From the NCBI GenBank assembly GCA_004431415.1, contig QPMI01000301.1, forward strand, positions 1 to 56,247: 56,247 bases of DNA. Reading direction: 5' to 3'. The translations under genes and the position numbers were made by a program. Source of the stretch: Cyanophora paradoxa. Lineage: Eukaryota > Glaucocystophyceae > Cyanophorales > Cyanophoraceae. Under the pieces are notes generated by a model. That model was not told the origin of the DNA. It saw only the letters and a list, made by a program, of their open reading frames with translations, and made no database searches. This document shows, piece after piece, positions 43,321-55,000 of the stretch (position 1 is the first letter of the stretch; each line of letters starts with the position of its first letter).

Positions 43321-44092
43321 GCCAAACCCACGGTTTAGAACTTGAAGCCTTAAACTTGCGGAATTAAAGCTTTGAATTCGAAGGGCGCCGGGACCGCCGG
43401 GCCGCGCGCGGGCCCGCGGCCCGCGGGCCGCGGGCCGCGGCCAGCGGCCGCCGGGCCGCGGACCGCGGTACTACCGCTTAGTACCGTAGTACCGTAGTAC
43501 CGTAGAAGTTAAACGGTAGAACACATAAATATTAATACCGCGCCCACTTAATTACCGCGGTACCAAATTACCGCGCCGCAGGAGCAGGTCGACTCGCCGC
43601 AGGAGCAGCTTTCAAGTTTACTCGCCGCAGTAACTACGTATCATATATAGTACGTATACGGTAGCGTGCGCGCGTGCGCCCGGCGGCCGCGGTACCGGTA
43701 GCAGCTGCAGGCTGCAGCCTGCAGCACTAGTACTGCAGCAGCGCCGTCGACCTCGCGTCGGCTGTTCTTCAAGGCTTGCACTGCAGCTGCGGCAACTTCC
43801 GAAGTTCCGCCGGCAAGTAACCTCGCCAACTTGGCAAGTTGTCGCAGTGCGCGCACGCGAATCGACTCGGCGAAGGCGCTCTTCACGACAGCAGGCTCTG
43901 TGGCAGCAGCGAAAGGCACTGTCCATCTAAACAAATTTAGGGATCAGTGCAGTGCAGCCCAGCCCGCTCTCGCACGGCGGCGCGGATTCCGCGTGATATC
44001 GATAAGATTTCAACGTGCGCAACGGGCCGGGAATTGCCAGTGCAGCACGTCCGGCAGCAGCCGCAACTCTCTGGCCAGTTTAGAGCGTCGCC

Positions 44093-47000
44093 ATGGGCCC
44101 GGTGCGGATCGAGTACTCGGAGGTGCAGGGGGCCGATGGCGACCGCGAGGACGCGTATGCCGTCGGCCGCAGTTGCAATTGGCCTGCCCCCGCCGCCCCC
44201 GCCGAGCTCGATCCCGGCGCGGCGGCCCCGCAGAAGACATCGCTGAGCGCGGGGTGGAGCCCCGGGGGAGCCGGCAGCTCTTCGCCGGGCACGGGGACGC
44301 TGGTGTCGCCCGGGGCGCACGGGAGCTGGACGGGGAGCGACCCGCTCCTCACCAGCTCGACGGGGCCCTCCACGGAACTCGAGCTGCGCGCCCGCCTCGC
44401 CGCCGTCGCCGCCGCCGCCGACGCCGACCGCGACGCCAAGCCCGAGGCGGCCGCCGAGGCGGCCTCCGCCGGCGCCCCGGCCGTGGCCCCCGCCCCGCCG
44501 GCCATCATCGACATCACCGGCCCGCCGGCCGCGGCGGCGGCGACGCCGGCGGGCGGGAGGAGGCCGTGCAGGGCTCCTTCGGGGCCATCGTCGGCGGCCT
44601 CGTGATCACGAACAACAGGTGCCGGCCTGGCGCAGGCTCCGCACGGCGGGGGCCCGAGGCGGGGCGCAGGTGGACGCTGCGCTTCGTGGTGAAGGACGCC
44701 CCCGGCCTCGACCTCGAGCGGCGCGCCCCCCGCCCCGCCCCGAGCCCCCGCCCGCCCCGCCCCTCGCTGAGGCGCCGCCGGGCCGGCCGCGGCGGGCATG
44801 CGCAGGCACTACGCGCGGTGCAACGCGGCGCGGCACGTGGTGCTCTCGCGCGTGCTCGCCGGCGTCGCCATCCTCAACTGCCTCGCCTCCGCCCTCGGCG
44901 GCTCCTCCAAGCCGGCCGCCACCTTTCACTTCGCCCAGGCGCGCCCGCCGCCTCGAGCTCGGTCGCGGGCGGGGCGGGGGGCGGGCCGGAGCTGAGGCGG
45001 GGCCGGCAGCTGCTGGCGGTGCCCTTCCTGGCCGCCTTCTTCGGGTTCACCTTCTGGCGCCGCGCCTTCCACCGCCTTTTCGAGCCGGCCATGTGCGCCT
45101 CCATCGCAATCTTCTCCTTCTCGCAAGTCCGCCCCCGCCCGCCCCCGCCGCCCCCCCCCCCCCCCCCCCCCCCCCCTTTTCCTCGCGGCCCCGGCCCCGG
45201 CCCCCGGCCCCCGGCCGCCCCGCCCCGACCGACGCCATGCGCCAGCGCACCCTCTGGCCGATCCTGATCGGGCACAACGGGCCAAACGTGCGGCGCCGCG
45301 TCCGCTGGGGGCCCCGCGGCGGCTGACAGCGCGGGGCCGCGCGGCAGGTCCTCTTCGTCACCACTTGCCTCCTCGTCTGGGTGCCCGCCCCGCCGCCCCC
45401 TGCGCCCCGCCCCGCCGGCCCGCCACAAGCGGTGCCGCCAGATTGCGTGCTCGTGCGCCGGGCTGAGATTCCACGTCTCCGCTGCGATGACCCTCTACCT
45501 CTGCCTCGAGGTGCCCCCCGCCCCGCCCCGCTCCGCCGGCCCCGGCTTTGCGCGGCGGCGGGGCGACGGCGGGGCGGGGCCAGTTCGTGGTGCCGCCGCC
45601 GCTGTTCATCGCGACGCGGGGGGAGGTGGCGGTGGTGGACTGGTCGTGGCGGTGCCTGCTGGGGCTCGCGATGAGCGCCGCCGTCTCCCTCAAGTCCGCC
45701 TACCTCGCCGACGACTACGAGCGCGCCCTCTTCGCCCACGAGCTCCGCGCCGTCGCCCCCGCCGCCGCCGAGGCAGGGGCCGACGCCGACGCCGCCGCCC
45801 CCGCCGAGGAGGGGCCCCTGCGCGAGGCCGTCCGCGCCCTGCTCGCCGCGGGGGCCACCTTCTCGGCGCCCCGCCCGCCCCCGGAGGAGGAGGAGCTCCG
45901 CGGCGCCGAGAGCCTCTTCGGGCTGGGGCGGGGCGGCCCCGCGCGGGGCGGGCCGCGCGCCATCCACCCGCTCGCCAACGCCGAGGCGGAGGCCTCCTCC
46001 CCGCGCGGCCGCCTCGCCGCCTTCGTCTTCGGGCGGCGCCTCGAGCCGGCCTCCCTCCACCGCCGCTACTGGCGCCTCTACGCCAAGGAGGCCTGGGAAC
46101 GGTGCCCCGCCCCTGCCCCCCCCTGCGCACGCCCCTCCGCCCCCGCGCGGGGAAGCGAGCGGGGCGGGTTGGGGCGGTGCAGGGCGCGGGGGCTGTGCCT
46201 GCTGCTGACGGGGGGCTACCTGGTCTCCGTGGTGCTCACGGGCCTCGCCAACGTCATCGACGTCGACGCCCGCTTCGCCCGCGTCACGTCCGCCCCGGGG
46301 CCCCCGCCCCGCCCCCGCGCCCCCGCCCGAGCGCCCTGACCCCGGCGTGCGCCCTGGGGGCAGCGTGTTGGGCGCCAGCGAGCACATCCTTAATAACAAG
46401 GTCCGCCGCCGCTCTAATAACAAGGTTCGCCGCCGCCGCTTAATAACACATCCAGATTTGGCTCTACTGGATCTTCGAGGTCCGCCGCCCCCCCCGAGCG
46501 CGGGGCGGGGTGCTAAGGCGGGCGCGCTGCGCGTGGGCAGCTGGGCGTCGCCGGGGGCATCTTCGTGCTGGGCTGCGCGGTGCTGTACGTGCGGCCGCGG
46601 GCGCTGGTGGCGCACGGCACGCGCCTGGTGGCCTTCGCGCTGCTCGTCGCCCAGCTCGCGTGCCTCACCACCCTCCGCACCTACAACAACGACTTCGCCA
46701 CCCCCGACTACCTCAACGACGTCCGCCCCCGCCCCCCCTCCCCCCGTGCTTCGTGGGGCCGGGTGGAGCGGGGGGCGCAGTTCTGGCCGAAGCTCTCGAT
46801 GCTGTCGAACCTGTACTTCCTGGCGGGGGCCTTCCGCATCCCGCCCCGCACCTTCCTCCTCTTCAACACCATCTCGCTCCTCTACGCCGCCGAGGTCTTC
46901 TACAACCCCCACGGCATGCGGTCCGCCCGCGCCCCCGCGCGAGGGGCGTGCGGGCCGGGGTGGCGAGCGGGGCGGGGCGCGGCGCGGCGCAGGCTGCTGC

Positions 47001-47161
47001 TGCACTACGTGAGCTTCGTGGTGGCGCCGTTCGTGGCGGCCGCGTGCGTCACGGGCCTCGTCGAGCGCCGCGCCCGCCGCCGCTTCCTCCTCGAGCACGC
47101 CACCGGCGAGCCCCTTCCCAAGCTCAAGCCCACCGACGGCGCCGCCGTCGCCCCCGCCTGA
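44093..47161 (+). CDS. Polytopic membrane protein, unknown family
   Basis: Start MGPVRIEYSEVQGADGDRED at 44093; a Ser/Ala/Pro-rich soluble N-terminus of roughly 130 residues, then FGAIVGGLVITNNRWTLRFV and about ten hydrophobic segments: RHVVLSRVLAGVAILNCLAS, LLAVPFLAAFFGFTFW, VLFVTTCLLVW, FHVSAAMTLYLCLE, WRCLLGLAMSAAVSLKSAYL, GLCLLLTGGYLVSVVLTGLA, FVLGCAVLYV, LVAFALLVAQLACLTTL, FLLFNTISLLYAAEVF and LLLHYVSFVVAPFVAAACVT. A 130-residue soluble loop (DDYERALFAHELRAVAPAAA ... RRLEPASLHRRYWRLYAKEA) separates the halves. It ends HATGEPLPKLKPTDGAAVAP at TGA 47159-47161. Introns at about 45125-45345 and 46289-46550 are longer than usual and hold a poly-C run and a tandem repeat, respectively. The fold and function are not recognised; a receptor- or cyclase-like membrane domain is only a guess. 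Confidence 0.7.
45151..45177 (+). repeat. Poly-C run (about 27 C) in an intron
   Basis: Continuous C run followed by TTTTCC, in the C-rich 5' half of the intron after FSFSQ in the polytopic protein gene. Confidence 0.85.
46389..46450. repeat. Tandem TAATAACAAGGTYCGCCGCCGC repeat in an intron
   Basis: Two full units of about 24-27 bases and a partial third (CTTAATAACA) in a row, inside an intron about 260 bases long. CACATCC lies just left of the array and, after the third TAATAA, again on the right. Confidence 0.75.
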
Positions 47162-49054
47162 GCCCCGGTGATCATCAGCCTGCCCCCCACCCATGGCCAT
47201 CACAAGCGCCCCCTTAACTTGTCATGAATTTTCTCCGTTCTGCTCCGCAGCTGCCGGGTTTGAAGCGAGCTCGAGGCAAGACAAGGCCCCATCATCAGGG
47301 GCCGAGTGCGCGCCCCGGAAAATATTTTGTGTAGATCTAGATCTAGAAGGGCTCATGCGGGTCCTGTTCAGCGTCACGGTACCGGTGTGTCCTTCGGTTT
47401 GATAGTCTGGATAATCCAGCCTTGGAATCGAAGCTTAGTAAGTTCCATTAAGTTTAGTTCTTTTAGCTGTACATGTACCATGGCCATTTGCAACGTAGGC
47501 CATAACAATTTAGAGAACTAGCCATCATGGCATGCATATGTATTGATCATGATGGCCATGTTAGTGCTATTAGTGCTAGTATTTGTGGTATTTTCAGATT
47601 CCGAAGTTCGCCACTCACGATTAATTGAGTGACAGGTTCATTCTTTCGTTTCGCTTTTTAATTTGCAGCTGCAAGCATTTGATCACAAGAATCCCGGAGT
47701 CCGCTTCAATTTGTCGACGTCGATTGATTTCTTGCGCGATGAATAGCCATCATGATCGTCAGGCATATGTACATGTATAGAGCGCACTGCGCATTTGTAT
47801 TTGCATGTGACATTTGTCGCGCAACGTTCACGTTAGAAGAGTTTTTCTTATAACTATATATAGCTACGTACTCAGTACTAGTGACTAGCTATATGCTACG
47901 GTATATAAACAGCTTAACTAAAAGCTTCGAATTCATCTTTCCATTTCATCTCACATATTCAGCATTTATATGCGCATTTGCATGCGCATATGCGCATTTA
48001 TATTCAGCGGTAGGTGTCTTATATATAAGCTCGCTAAGTACGTATACATGTGATCCACTGGGCCAATTTGCAATCTAGATCCGATGATCTGTGCAAGAAC
48101 CGTTGAACTTCGGAATCATTGACTGAATTGTCAATTGCAAGTCACACTGAGTTGGGGAATGCCCTCATGATCACGATCACTGAGTCATGATCATGATCCG
48201 ATGATCAGCTGCAGCCTGGCAGGGCCTTCCCCTCAAGCCTTTTTGAAGTTCAACGGTTGCCCCATTTCCGAAGAATAGCTCCGGTTTAGAGGGGTTTTGG
48301 GGTTCGGCCGCCAGACCGGGAGCCCCGCGTGGAATATATATGCGCGCGCACCCACGTGCACTGGGCCCGGCGCGGGGCCAGCCTGCAGCTAGCTATACTA
48401 GTATAGCTGACAGACCTCACTGAGCCTGCAGCTAGCTGACAGACCTCACCTCATTGCCAAGTTGATCATTTTCATGATCATTGCCCGTGATCGACTTAGC
48501 TAGTGAACCATCGGCAAGGTTACTTCAAGGGCTTGAAATGCCTCCGGATCCACTTCTGAGGCCTAGGCTTGCTTGCTCAAGCGTCGCACTGCGGCACGGT
48601 GTGCCAGCCGCGCGCGGTGTCACATGCCATGATGCATATGTATACGTACAGTGTGTTCGACGGTCCCGATGGCTTCAACCAATCGATATCGATCGACCCG
48701 GCCTTCGTGCGCGGGCCCCGCCGAGCTCAGCGGCTCGAGGGGGCCATGGCCGGCGCCAGGCCTCTGACTCAGTGAGGCGCGATCCGGTGAGCTCGAGCTC
48801 ACGCCCCTCCCCCCCCTCCCCCCCCTCCCCCCCCCCCCCCCCCCCCCCTCCCGCCGCCGGGCTCGTCGGATCGGACTCGAGCTCTGTAGCAAGATCCGGA
48901 GGCGCGTTTCGTCTTCCGCCTCGCTCGCCGCCCCCGCCCCGCATGCAGGTGCGCAGGATTCCCCAAGTTCGATCCGATCGCTCCCGCGCACGAGCAAGCG
49001 GGGCGGTGGGCGCGGCGCCGTGGCCGCAGGCGGGCTCCGTGGGGGCGGGGAAGG
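47162..49054. other. AT-rich island then C-rich convergent spacer
   Basis: Convergent region between the polytopic gene (+) and SAC3 (-). 47.4-48.5 kb is AT-rich and dense in palindromic words (ACATGTACCATGG, TGATCATGATCAC, GCGCATATGCGC, TATATATA). 48.80-48.85 kb is CCCCCCT repeats grading into poly-C. No gene is supported. Confidence 0.6.
48804..48850. repeat. C-rich microsatellite, CCCCCCT units then poly-C
   Basis: Runs of C interrupted by single T, ending in a run of about 20 C, in the intergenic region downstream of SAC3. Confidence 0.8.
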
Positions 49055-52000
49055 CTACATGGCGGGCAGGTCGCGGGCGAGGGCCCCGAGGGAGAGGCCG
49101 CCGAGGCGCGCCGCCTGCAGGCGCTCCCACGCCTCGGCCCCTCGAGGGCCGCCGCCGCCGCGGCGCGCTCCGCCCGGGCCGACGCCTCGCGGGCGGCGCG
49201 GAGGCCCTCCTCGAGGAGCCCCGCGGGGCCCGGCCCCGGGGCCCGCACGGCGGGGCGGGGCCTCCTCGGCCCCCCCGCCCCGCGCACCGCCCCGCGAGCT
49301 CCCAGAAGCGCGCCTCCGCCTCCGTCACCGGCGCCGCCGCCGCCGCCACCGGCGCCGGGAGCGGCGGCGACGAGGGCGGCGCGAGGCGCGGGCGCGGCGG
49401 GGCCGGCCGGGGACCCCGCGGAGCTGCGGCGCGGGGAGGGGCGGGGGCGAGCTCGAGGGAGGCGGGGCGGAGGGCGGGCGGGAGCGGGGCCGGGAGGTGC
49501 GGGGGCGGGCGGGGGCGGGGCGGGAGGAAGGCGGCGAGGGCGCGGGGCCGGCGTCGAGGCCGCCGAGCAGGAACTCGAGCAGGGGGCCCAGCGCTCCCGC
49601 CCGCCCCACCGCCCCCGCCACCCCGCCACCGCCCGCGCCGCCGCCTCCCGCGCCGCGGCGGTGCCGGCGGCGGCGGCGGCGCGGGCGAGGAGGCGGTGGG
49701 CGTAGGCGGCGAGGTCGGCGGGGCCGGGGCGGCCGGCGGGGGCAGCTCGGGGAGGCGCGCGGCGCGGAGGGCGGCCTCGAGGGCGCGCAGGCGCGGCTCG
49801 GCCCACCAGTCGGGGGCGGGAGGCGGGGTCCAGGGCGGCGAGCTCGGCGGGGGCCAGTCGGGGCGGCGGCGGCCGCGCGGCGGGCCTCCTCGCCGAGGGA
49901 GGCGAGGGCCTCGTTGTAGGCGCGCGCCAGCGTCGACGCCTCGGGCGCCCCCGCCCCGCCAAGCAGCTCCTCCATCCGCGCCTCCACCTCCTCCCGCGCC
50001 CCCGCCCCCGCACCGCCGGCGCCCCGGGGCTCGCCCCCGCCAGGAACGCCAGCGCCTCCGCCAGCGGCCCCGCCGCCGCCCGGCCCCGGGGGGCGGCCAC
50101 CACGCGCACCCCCGCGACGGCGCTCCCTCGCCCACCTGGGGCGCCTCAGCGAGGGGCGGGGCGGGGCGGGGGCGGGGGCGGACCTCGGTGAGGAGGGCGC
50201 GCTCGACGGCGGCGGCGTCCGCCTCGCCCCGAACGAGGCGAGGAGGGCGAGGGGCAGGCGCGCGCCCCCGGCGGGGCGCAGCGCGGCGAGCACGCCGGCG
50301 AGGCGGCGCCGCTCGGCAGCCCAGAAGGCGTGCGAGGGCGGGCTGGGGACGTGGAGGGCGAAGAGCAGGGCCTGGGCGCCGGCGCTGCCGCAGGGCGGGG
50401 CGGCGTCGGGGCCGGCCGGGGGCGCCGGGGCGGCGACGGCGGAGAGGAAGAGGAGGCGGCGGGCGGCCGGCGCGAGCGCAGCCTCCGCCACCGCCGCCCG
50501 CCCCGCCGGCTCCAGCGCCGCGCAGCAGAGCGCCAGCGCGTCCGCGGGCGCCCCGCCGGCCGCCCACCGCAAGCGCCCGCCGCAGCGCTGTCGCCGTGGC
50601 CCGCGCGGCGGCGGCGTCGCGGGGTCGGGGATGGGGCCGGGGCGGCGGGGCTGGCGGGCCGGAGGAAGTGCGGGGCGGGCGGCGGGGCGAGGCGGCGGCG
50701 GCGTCGGGAGGGAGACGACGAGCTGGGAGCGGTGAGGGGCGGCGAGGCCGGCGCGGGGCGGGGGCGGGGCGGGGCGGACCTTGAAGTGGAGGCGGGAGCG
50801 GGCCGGGTCGCGCGCCGCCAGGATCGGGCCCACCACCGACGCCAGGTCCGCCGCCCCCGCCCTCCCGACACCCTGCCCGCCCCGTCAGCCGTTCCGGCGC
50901 GGCGGCGAGGGGCGGCCGGCGCACGGGGCCGGCGGGGCGGGCTCGAAGGAGGGAGGGCGGAAGGGCCGGCGCGGCTGCGGGCCGGCGGCGGCAGCGGCGG
51001 CGCGGGCGGCGAGGCGCTCCTCGAAGCGGCGGCGGCGCTCCTGCGGCGGCGTGACGGGCGGCGGCGGGGCAGGGTGGGGCGGGGCGGGGGCGGACGGCGG
51101 CGGCGGCGGCGGCCTCCTCGTGGGAGACGGGGCCGGGAGGAGGGCCGCCACCGCCCGCGCTGCCGCCTCCTGCAGCGCCCGCTCCGCCGCCAGCGGGTCT
51201 GGCGGGGGCGGCGGGGCGGCTCGGGGGCGCGAGGGGCATCTCTTCGTCCCACTCGGCGGCGCTGCGGGGCGCCTCGGCGGGAGCGGGAGGGGCGGGGGCG
51301 TGGCGGGCGGACCGGAGGCGCTTGGAGTCGTCGGGGCGGGGCGAGGCGAGGGCCTCTGGAGGGGATGCGAGCCCCGGGCCGGCGCCGGACGCTGGGGCGC
51401 GGGGCGAGCCCTCGACCTCCACCATCTTGCGCTTGCCCGGTGGCGTCGCCGCCGCCATCACCGCCCCTGCCTCGCGCGACGGAGACGCCACCGGCAGCGC
51501 CGCCACTGCGAAACCGGCCGGCGGCGCCGCCTGGGCCGCCAGCGCCGCCGGGACCGACCCCGCGGGAAGGCGAGCGAGGCTGGGGGCCGCGCGGCGGGGT
51601 GAGGCTCGCCGCCGAGGGCAGCGCCTGCGGGGCGGGAGGCGGGGCGAGGGAGCCTCGCGGGGGCTCCGGGGAGGGGCCCCGGGGCGCCGGGGGCGGCCTC
51701 TGCGAGGGCGGGTGAGGAGGTGGCGCGGGGGCTGGCGGGCGCCGCACCGCGGGGCGAGGCGGCGGCCTCTGCCATCTCCGAGTCGCGCGGAGAGAGGGCC
51801 GGCGCCGCCGCCGCTCCGGCCGCGGCGGCAGGCGCCGGCGGCGGGGCGGTGGCGGCCACCGAGGCCGCGGCGGCCGGGGCAGCGGGCGGCTTGGCGGATG
51901 AGGGAGCGGGGGCCGCCGGCTCGGGAGCCCGCGCCAGCTCGGCAAGGGGGAGGGCAGGCGGCGCAGCCTTGCGGGGGGCGCGCGAGGGCCGGCTCGGGGG

Positions 52001-55000
52001 CGGCGGGGGAGGGGCGGGCGGGGGCCGGGGCGGGGCGGAGGAGGAGGGGGCGGGGGCCGTGGCGGCCGGCCCCTCCACGTCGGAGAGGAGGCCGTTCACG
52101 ATCTGCGGGGCCCTGAGCGGCCCCCGCGGCCCCCGGGGCGACGCGGGGCCGGCACCTCGCGGCAGGAGCGCCCGGCGGCCTTCGCTTCGATGATGCGGTC
52201 GTTGCGCCGCACCTTCACCTCCAGCTCTGGCCCCCCGCCGCCCCCGTCGGCCCTCGCCGCGCCCCGCCCCCGGGGGGGGCGCACTCTCGGGGAAGGGCCA
52301 GTTGCGGTCGGGAAGCTGCAGGGTCCCGTTGTCGGGCTGCAGGTCGTAGTACTGGAGCGGGGTGGGTGCGGGGTTGGGCGGGGGCGGGGGCGGGGGCGGG
52401 GCGGACGGTGCAGAAGTCGGCGAGCTCCTCCTCGTCGGTGAAGCAGAGGAGGTCGAGGAGGGCGCCCGGCGTGAAGCGCTCGTTGCTCGGCGAGGCGCGC
52501 ACCATGTGCCGCAGCGCCCCCACCCGCACCTGCCGCACCACCCGGTTCATGAGGCACCCGAACAGGTACGGCGCCCCCTGCCGCGCCGGCGTCAGCGGCG
52601 GGGGTGGCGCGGGGGGCGGGGCGGGGGCGGACGCGGAGGAGGCGGAAGAAGGTCTGGTGGCGGGCGTTGCGGTAGGCGGAGTGGATGGCGAGGGCGAGGC
52701 GGAGGTGGGGCGAGGCGATGACGGCGGGGCGGAGGTGCGGGAGGCGCTCGAGGACGTCGAACGAGTCCTCGTCGGAGAGGTGCACGAGGACGTGGAGGGC
52801 GCGGAACTCGGGCTCGTTGGGGCAGGCCCTCCCCGCGTGCTCCCACAGGTCGTCGTAGCACTCGTTGAGCGAGACGAGGGCCTTCACGAGCTGCTCCATG
52901 TTCTGCTTCGGGTCCATCGCCGACACGTCCGCCTCCCGCAGCCGGTGGTCCGCCAGCACGTGGAAGCGCACGATGCGCTCCAGGATGCCCGCCACCGTCC
53001 CGTCCCGGAGGCCCTGGATCGAGAAGTCCTGCCGGATCGACCGCGTCCGGTCCCGCAGGAACTTGTACACCTCCTCGAAGCTGTGCCCCGGCGCGTCCAG
53101 CACCTGCCGCCCCCTCAGCCCGCCTGCCCGGGGGCGGCGGGGCGCGGGGCGGGGCGTGGCGGGCCTCGTCGACGAGATAGTCCATGGTGCGCTGGAGGGT
53201 CTCCGGCGTGCGGACCTCCTCCGGCGTCGGGTTCGCCTGGCACGCCGCCGGCCGCTGGAACTTCTTGACGGCGCGCGCGTGGTCCACCTTGGGCTGCGCC
53301 AGGTGCTCCGTCCCCGGGAGCTGGCTCGGGGTGAGCGGGGTGCGGGGGGCGGGGGGCGGGCGGGCGGGCCATCTCGAAGGCGGCGAGGTCGAACGTCGTC
53401 TCCCGCTCGTACCGCTCCTTCTCCGGGCACATCTCCGTGCACCGGCCCACGATCGCCTGCGCCTCCGCCAGGTTCTGCCGCGGGCCCAGCTTGCTCTGGA
53501 TCACGTCGATCCCAAGCCCCGCCGCCCCCGCCGCCCCCGGCGGGGGCGACGGGGACGGGGCCGGCTCGGGCGGGCCGGCCCGCCGCTGCTCGAAGCGCGC
53601 CGCCCGCGAGGTGAGGCGCTCCTGCGCGAGCGGGCGGTCGGCGGGGCGGCGGGCGCCGGCGGGGCCCCGGGCGGCGTGCCTCGCTCTGGATGTCGCCCTG
53701 CGCCTCTGCCGCATCCGCCAGCTTCGCGATCCGCGGCGCCCGCGCCGCACCCGCCCCGCAGCCCCCGCCCCCACCCCGCTCGGCTGCGGGCTCACACTCG
53801 GCGCCGCCGCCGGCGCAGCCGAAGCCGCGGCGGTCGGCGGCGGGGCCCCGCGGCCGCGGCCTGGCGCCTTGGCTGGCCTGCCGCGCAGCGCGGGGCCTGC
53901 GGGGCGTGAGGGGGTGCGCGGGGCGGGGACGGGGAGGGAGGGCGGACGGCGGGGGCGGGCGGGGGCGGGGCTCCTCGGCAGCGGGCGGCTCCTCGGGGCC
54001 GCCTCGGGGCCCTCCCCGCCGGCCTCCTCCTCCGGCGCCGCCGCCCTCGCCCCGCCTGCGCGCCGTCGGCCGGTGCCGTCGCGCTTGGGCGGGGCGCGCT
54101 CACCGGGGCGGGGCGCGGGGGCCGGGGGCGCGGGGCGGGTCGTCGCGGAGGAAGATGTTGAGGCGAGCGCCGGAGGAGGGCTCGAGGCGGCCGAGCTTGG
54201 CGGCGCGCTCGGCGTCGATGCGGCGCACGAAGAGGGCGAGGGCGGAGCGCGCGGCCGGGTTGTAGTTGAGGTCCGCGAGCTCCCCGAAGCGCTCCAGGTG
54301 CGCCCGCAGCGCCTCCTCGCTCCCCAGCGCCCCGGCACCCCCGCACCACCACCGCCGTCGGCAGGCCCCCGCCCCCGCCCCCGCCCCGCCCGCGCCCCCG
54401 CCGCCTGGCGCCGCCCGCGCCCGGCAGCTCCGCCGCGGGGCACGAAGGGGCAGCCTCGGCACGGAGGCCACCGCGGGGCGGGCCGGGGCGCCGCGGGCGA
54501 AGGCAGAGGCGCCTGGCCCACCGAGGCGGGGCGCGGCGTGCGCCCCGGCCTGCTGCTGCGGCTGCTGCGGCTGCTGCGGCTGCTGCTGCTGCTGCTGCTG
54601 GAGGTGCTCGAGATGGGCGAGCTGCTGCTGCGCGGCCTGCCGCTTCCGCAGCAGCGCCTCCCGCAGGCCCGCCTCGTCCCCTGCCCCGCCCTCCTCCCCG
54701 CCCGAGCCCCCGACGCCCCCTCCTCCCCCGACGTCCCCTCCGCCCGCCCGTCGCCCCCGCTCCGCCCCGCCCCGTCCAGCCGCCCCGCCCAGCCCCAGGG
54801 CCGAACGCCGCGCCGCCGCTGGCGCGCGGGGCGGCGCCGGGCGCGGCGCGGGCGGGGGCGAGAGGAGCCGGCTCGGCGGGCTTCCACGGCTGGGCCTGCG
54901 CGGCGCCGGCGGGCAGGCGCCCGAAGACGGGCCCCGCCGCCGGCAGAGAGGGCGCCGCGGGGCCAGCGTGCCGAAGGCCGGCCCCGCCGTCGCCGCGGCG

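Larger units (their letters stand above)
40066..44092. other. 4-kb gene desert with dispersed palindromic repeats
   Basis: No coding frame of normal composition on either strand. AT-rich blocks (40.1-41.3, 42.9-43.1, 43.3-43.6 kb) alternate with GC-rich repeat blocks. Three repeat styles recur: GCCGGCC/GGCCAGC palindromes (41.34-41.52, 41.64-41.79 kb); GGCTCGAGC palindromes (42.19-42.37, 42.80-42.90 kb); and TAATAAAG/TACTAAAG words (41.88, 42.05, 43.05-43.32 kb). 43.38-43.46 kb is a CCGCGGGCCCGCGG-type palindrome cluster, followed by TACCGTAGTACCGTAG repeats at about 43.48-43.52 kb. The last few hundred bases presumably hold the promoter of the next gene. Confidence 0.7.

Noticed and set aside
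48675-51506. 943-codon minus-strand frame
   Set aside because: It overlaps the SAC3 C-terminus but changes frame relative to the plausible exons and continues past the likely stop into intergenic CCCT repeats; only parts can be real.
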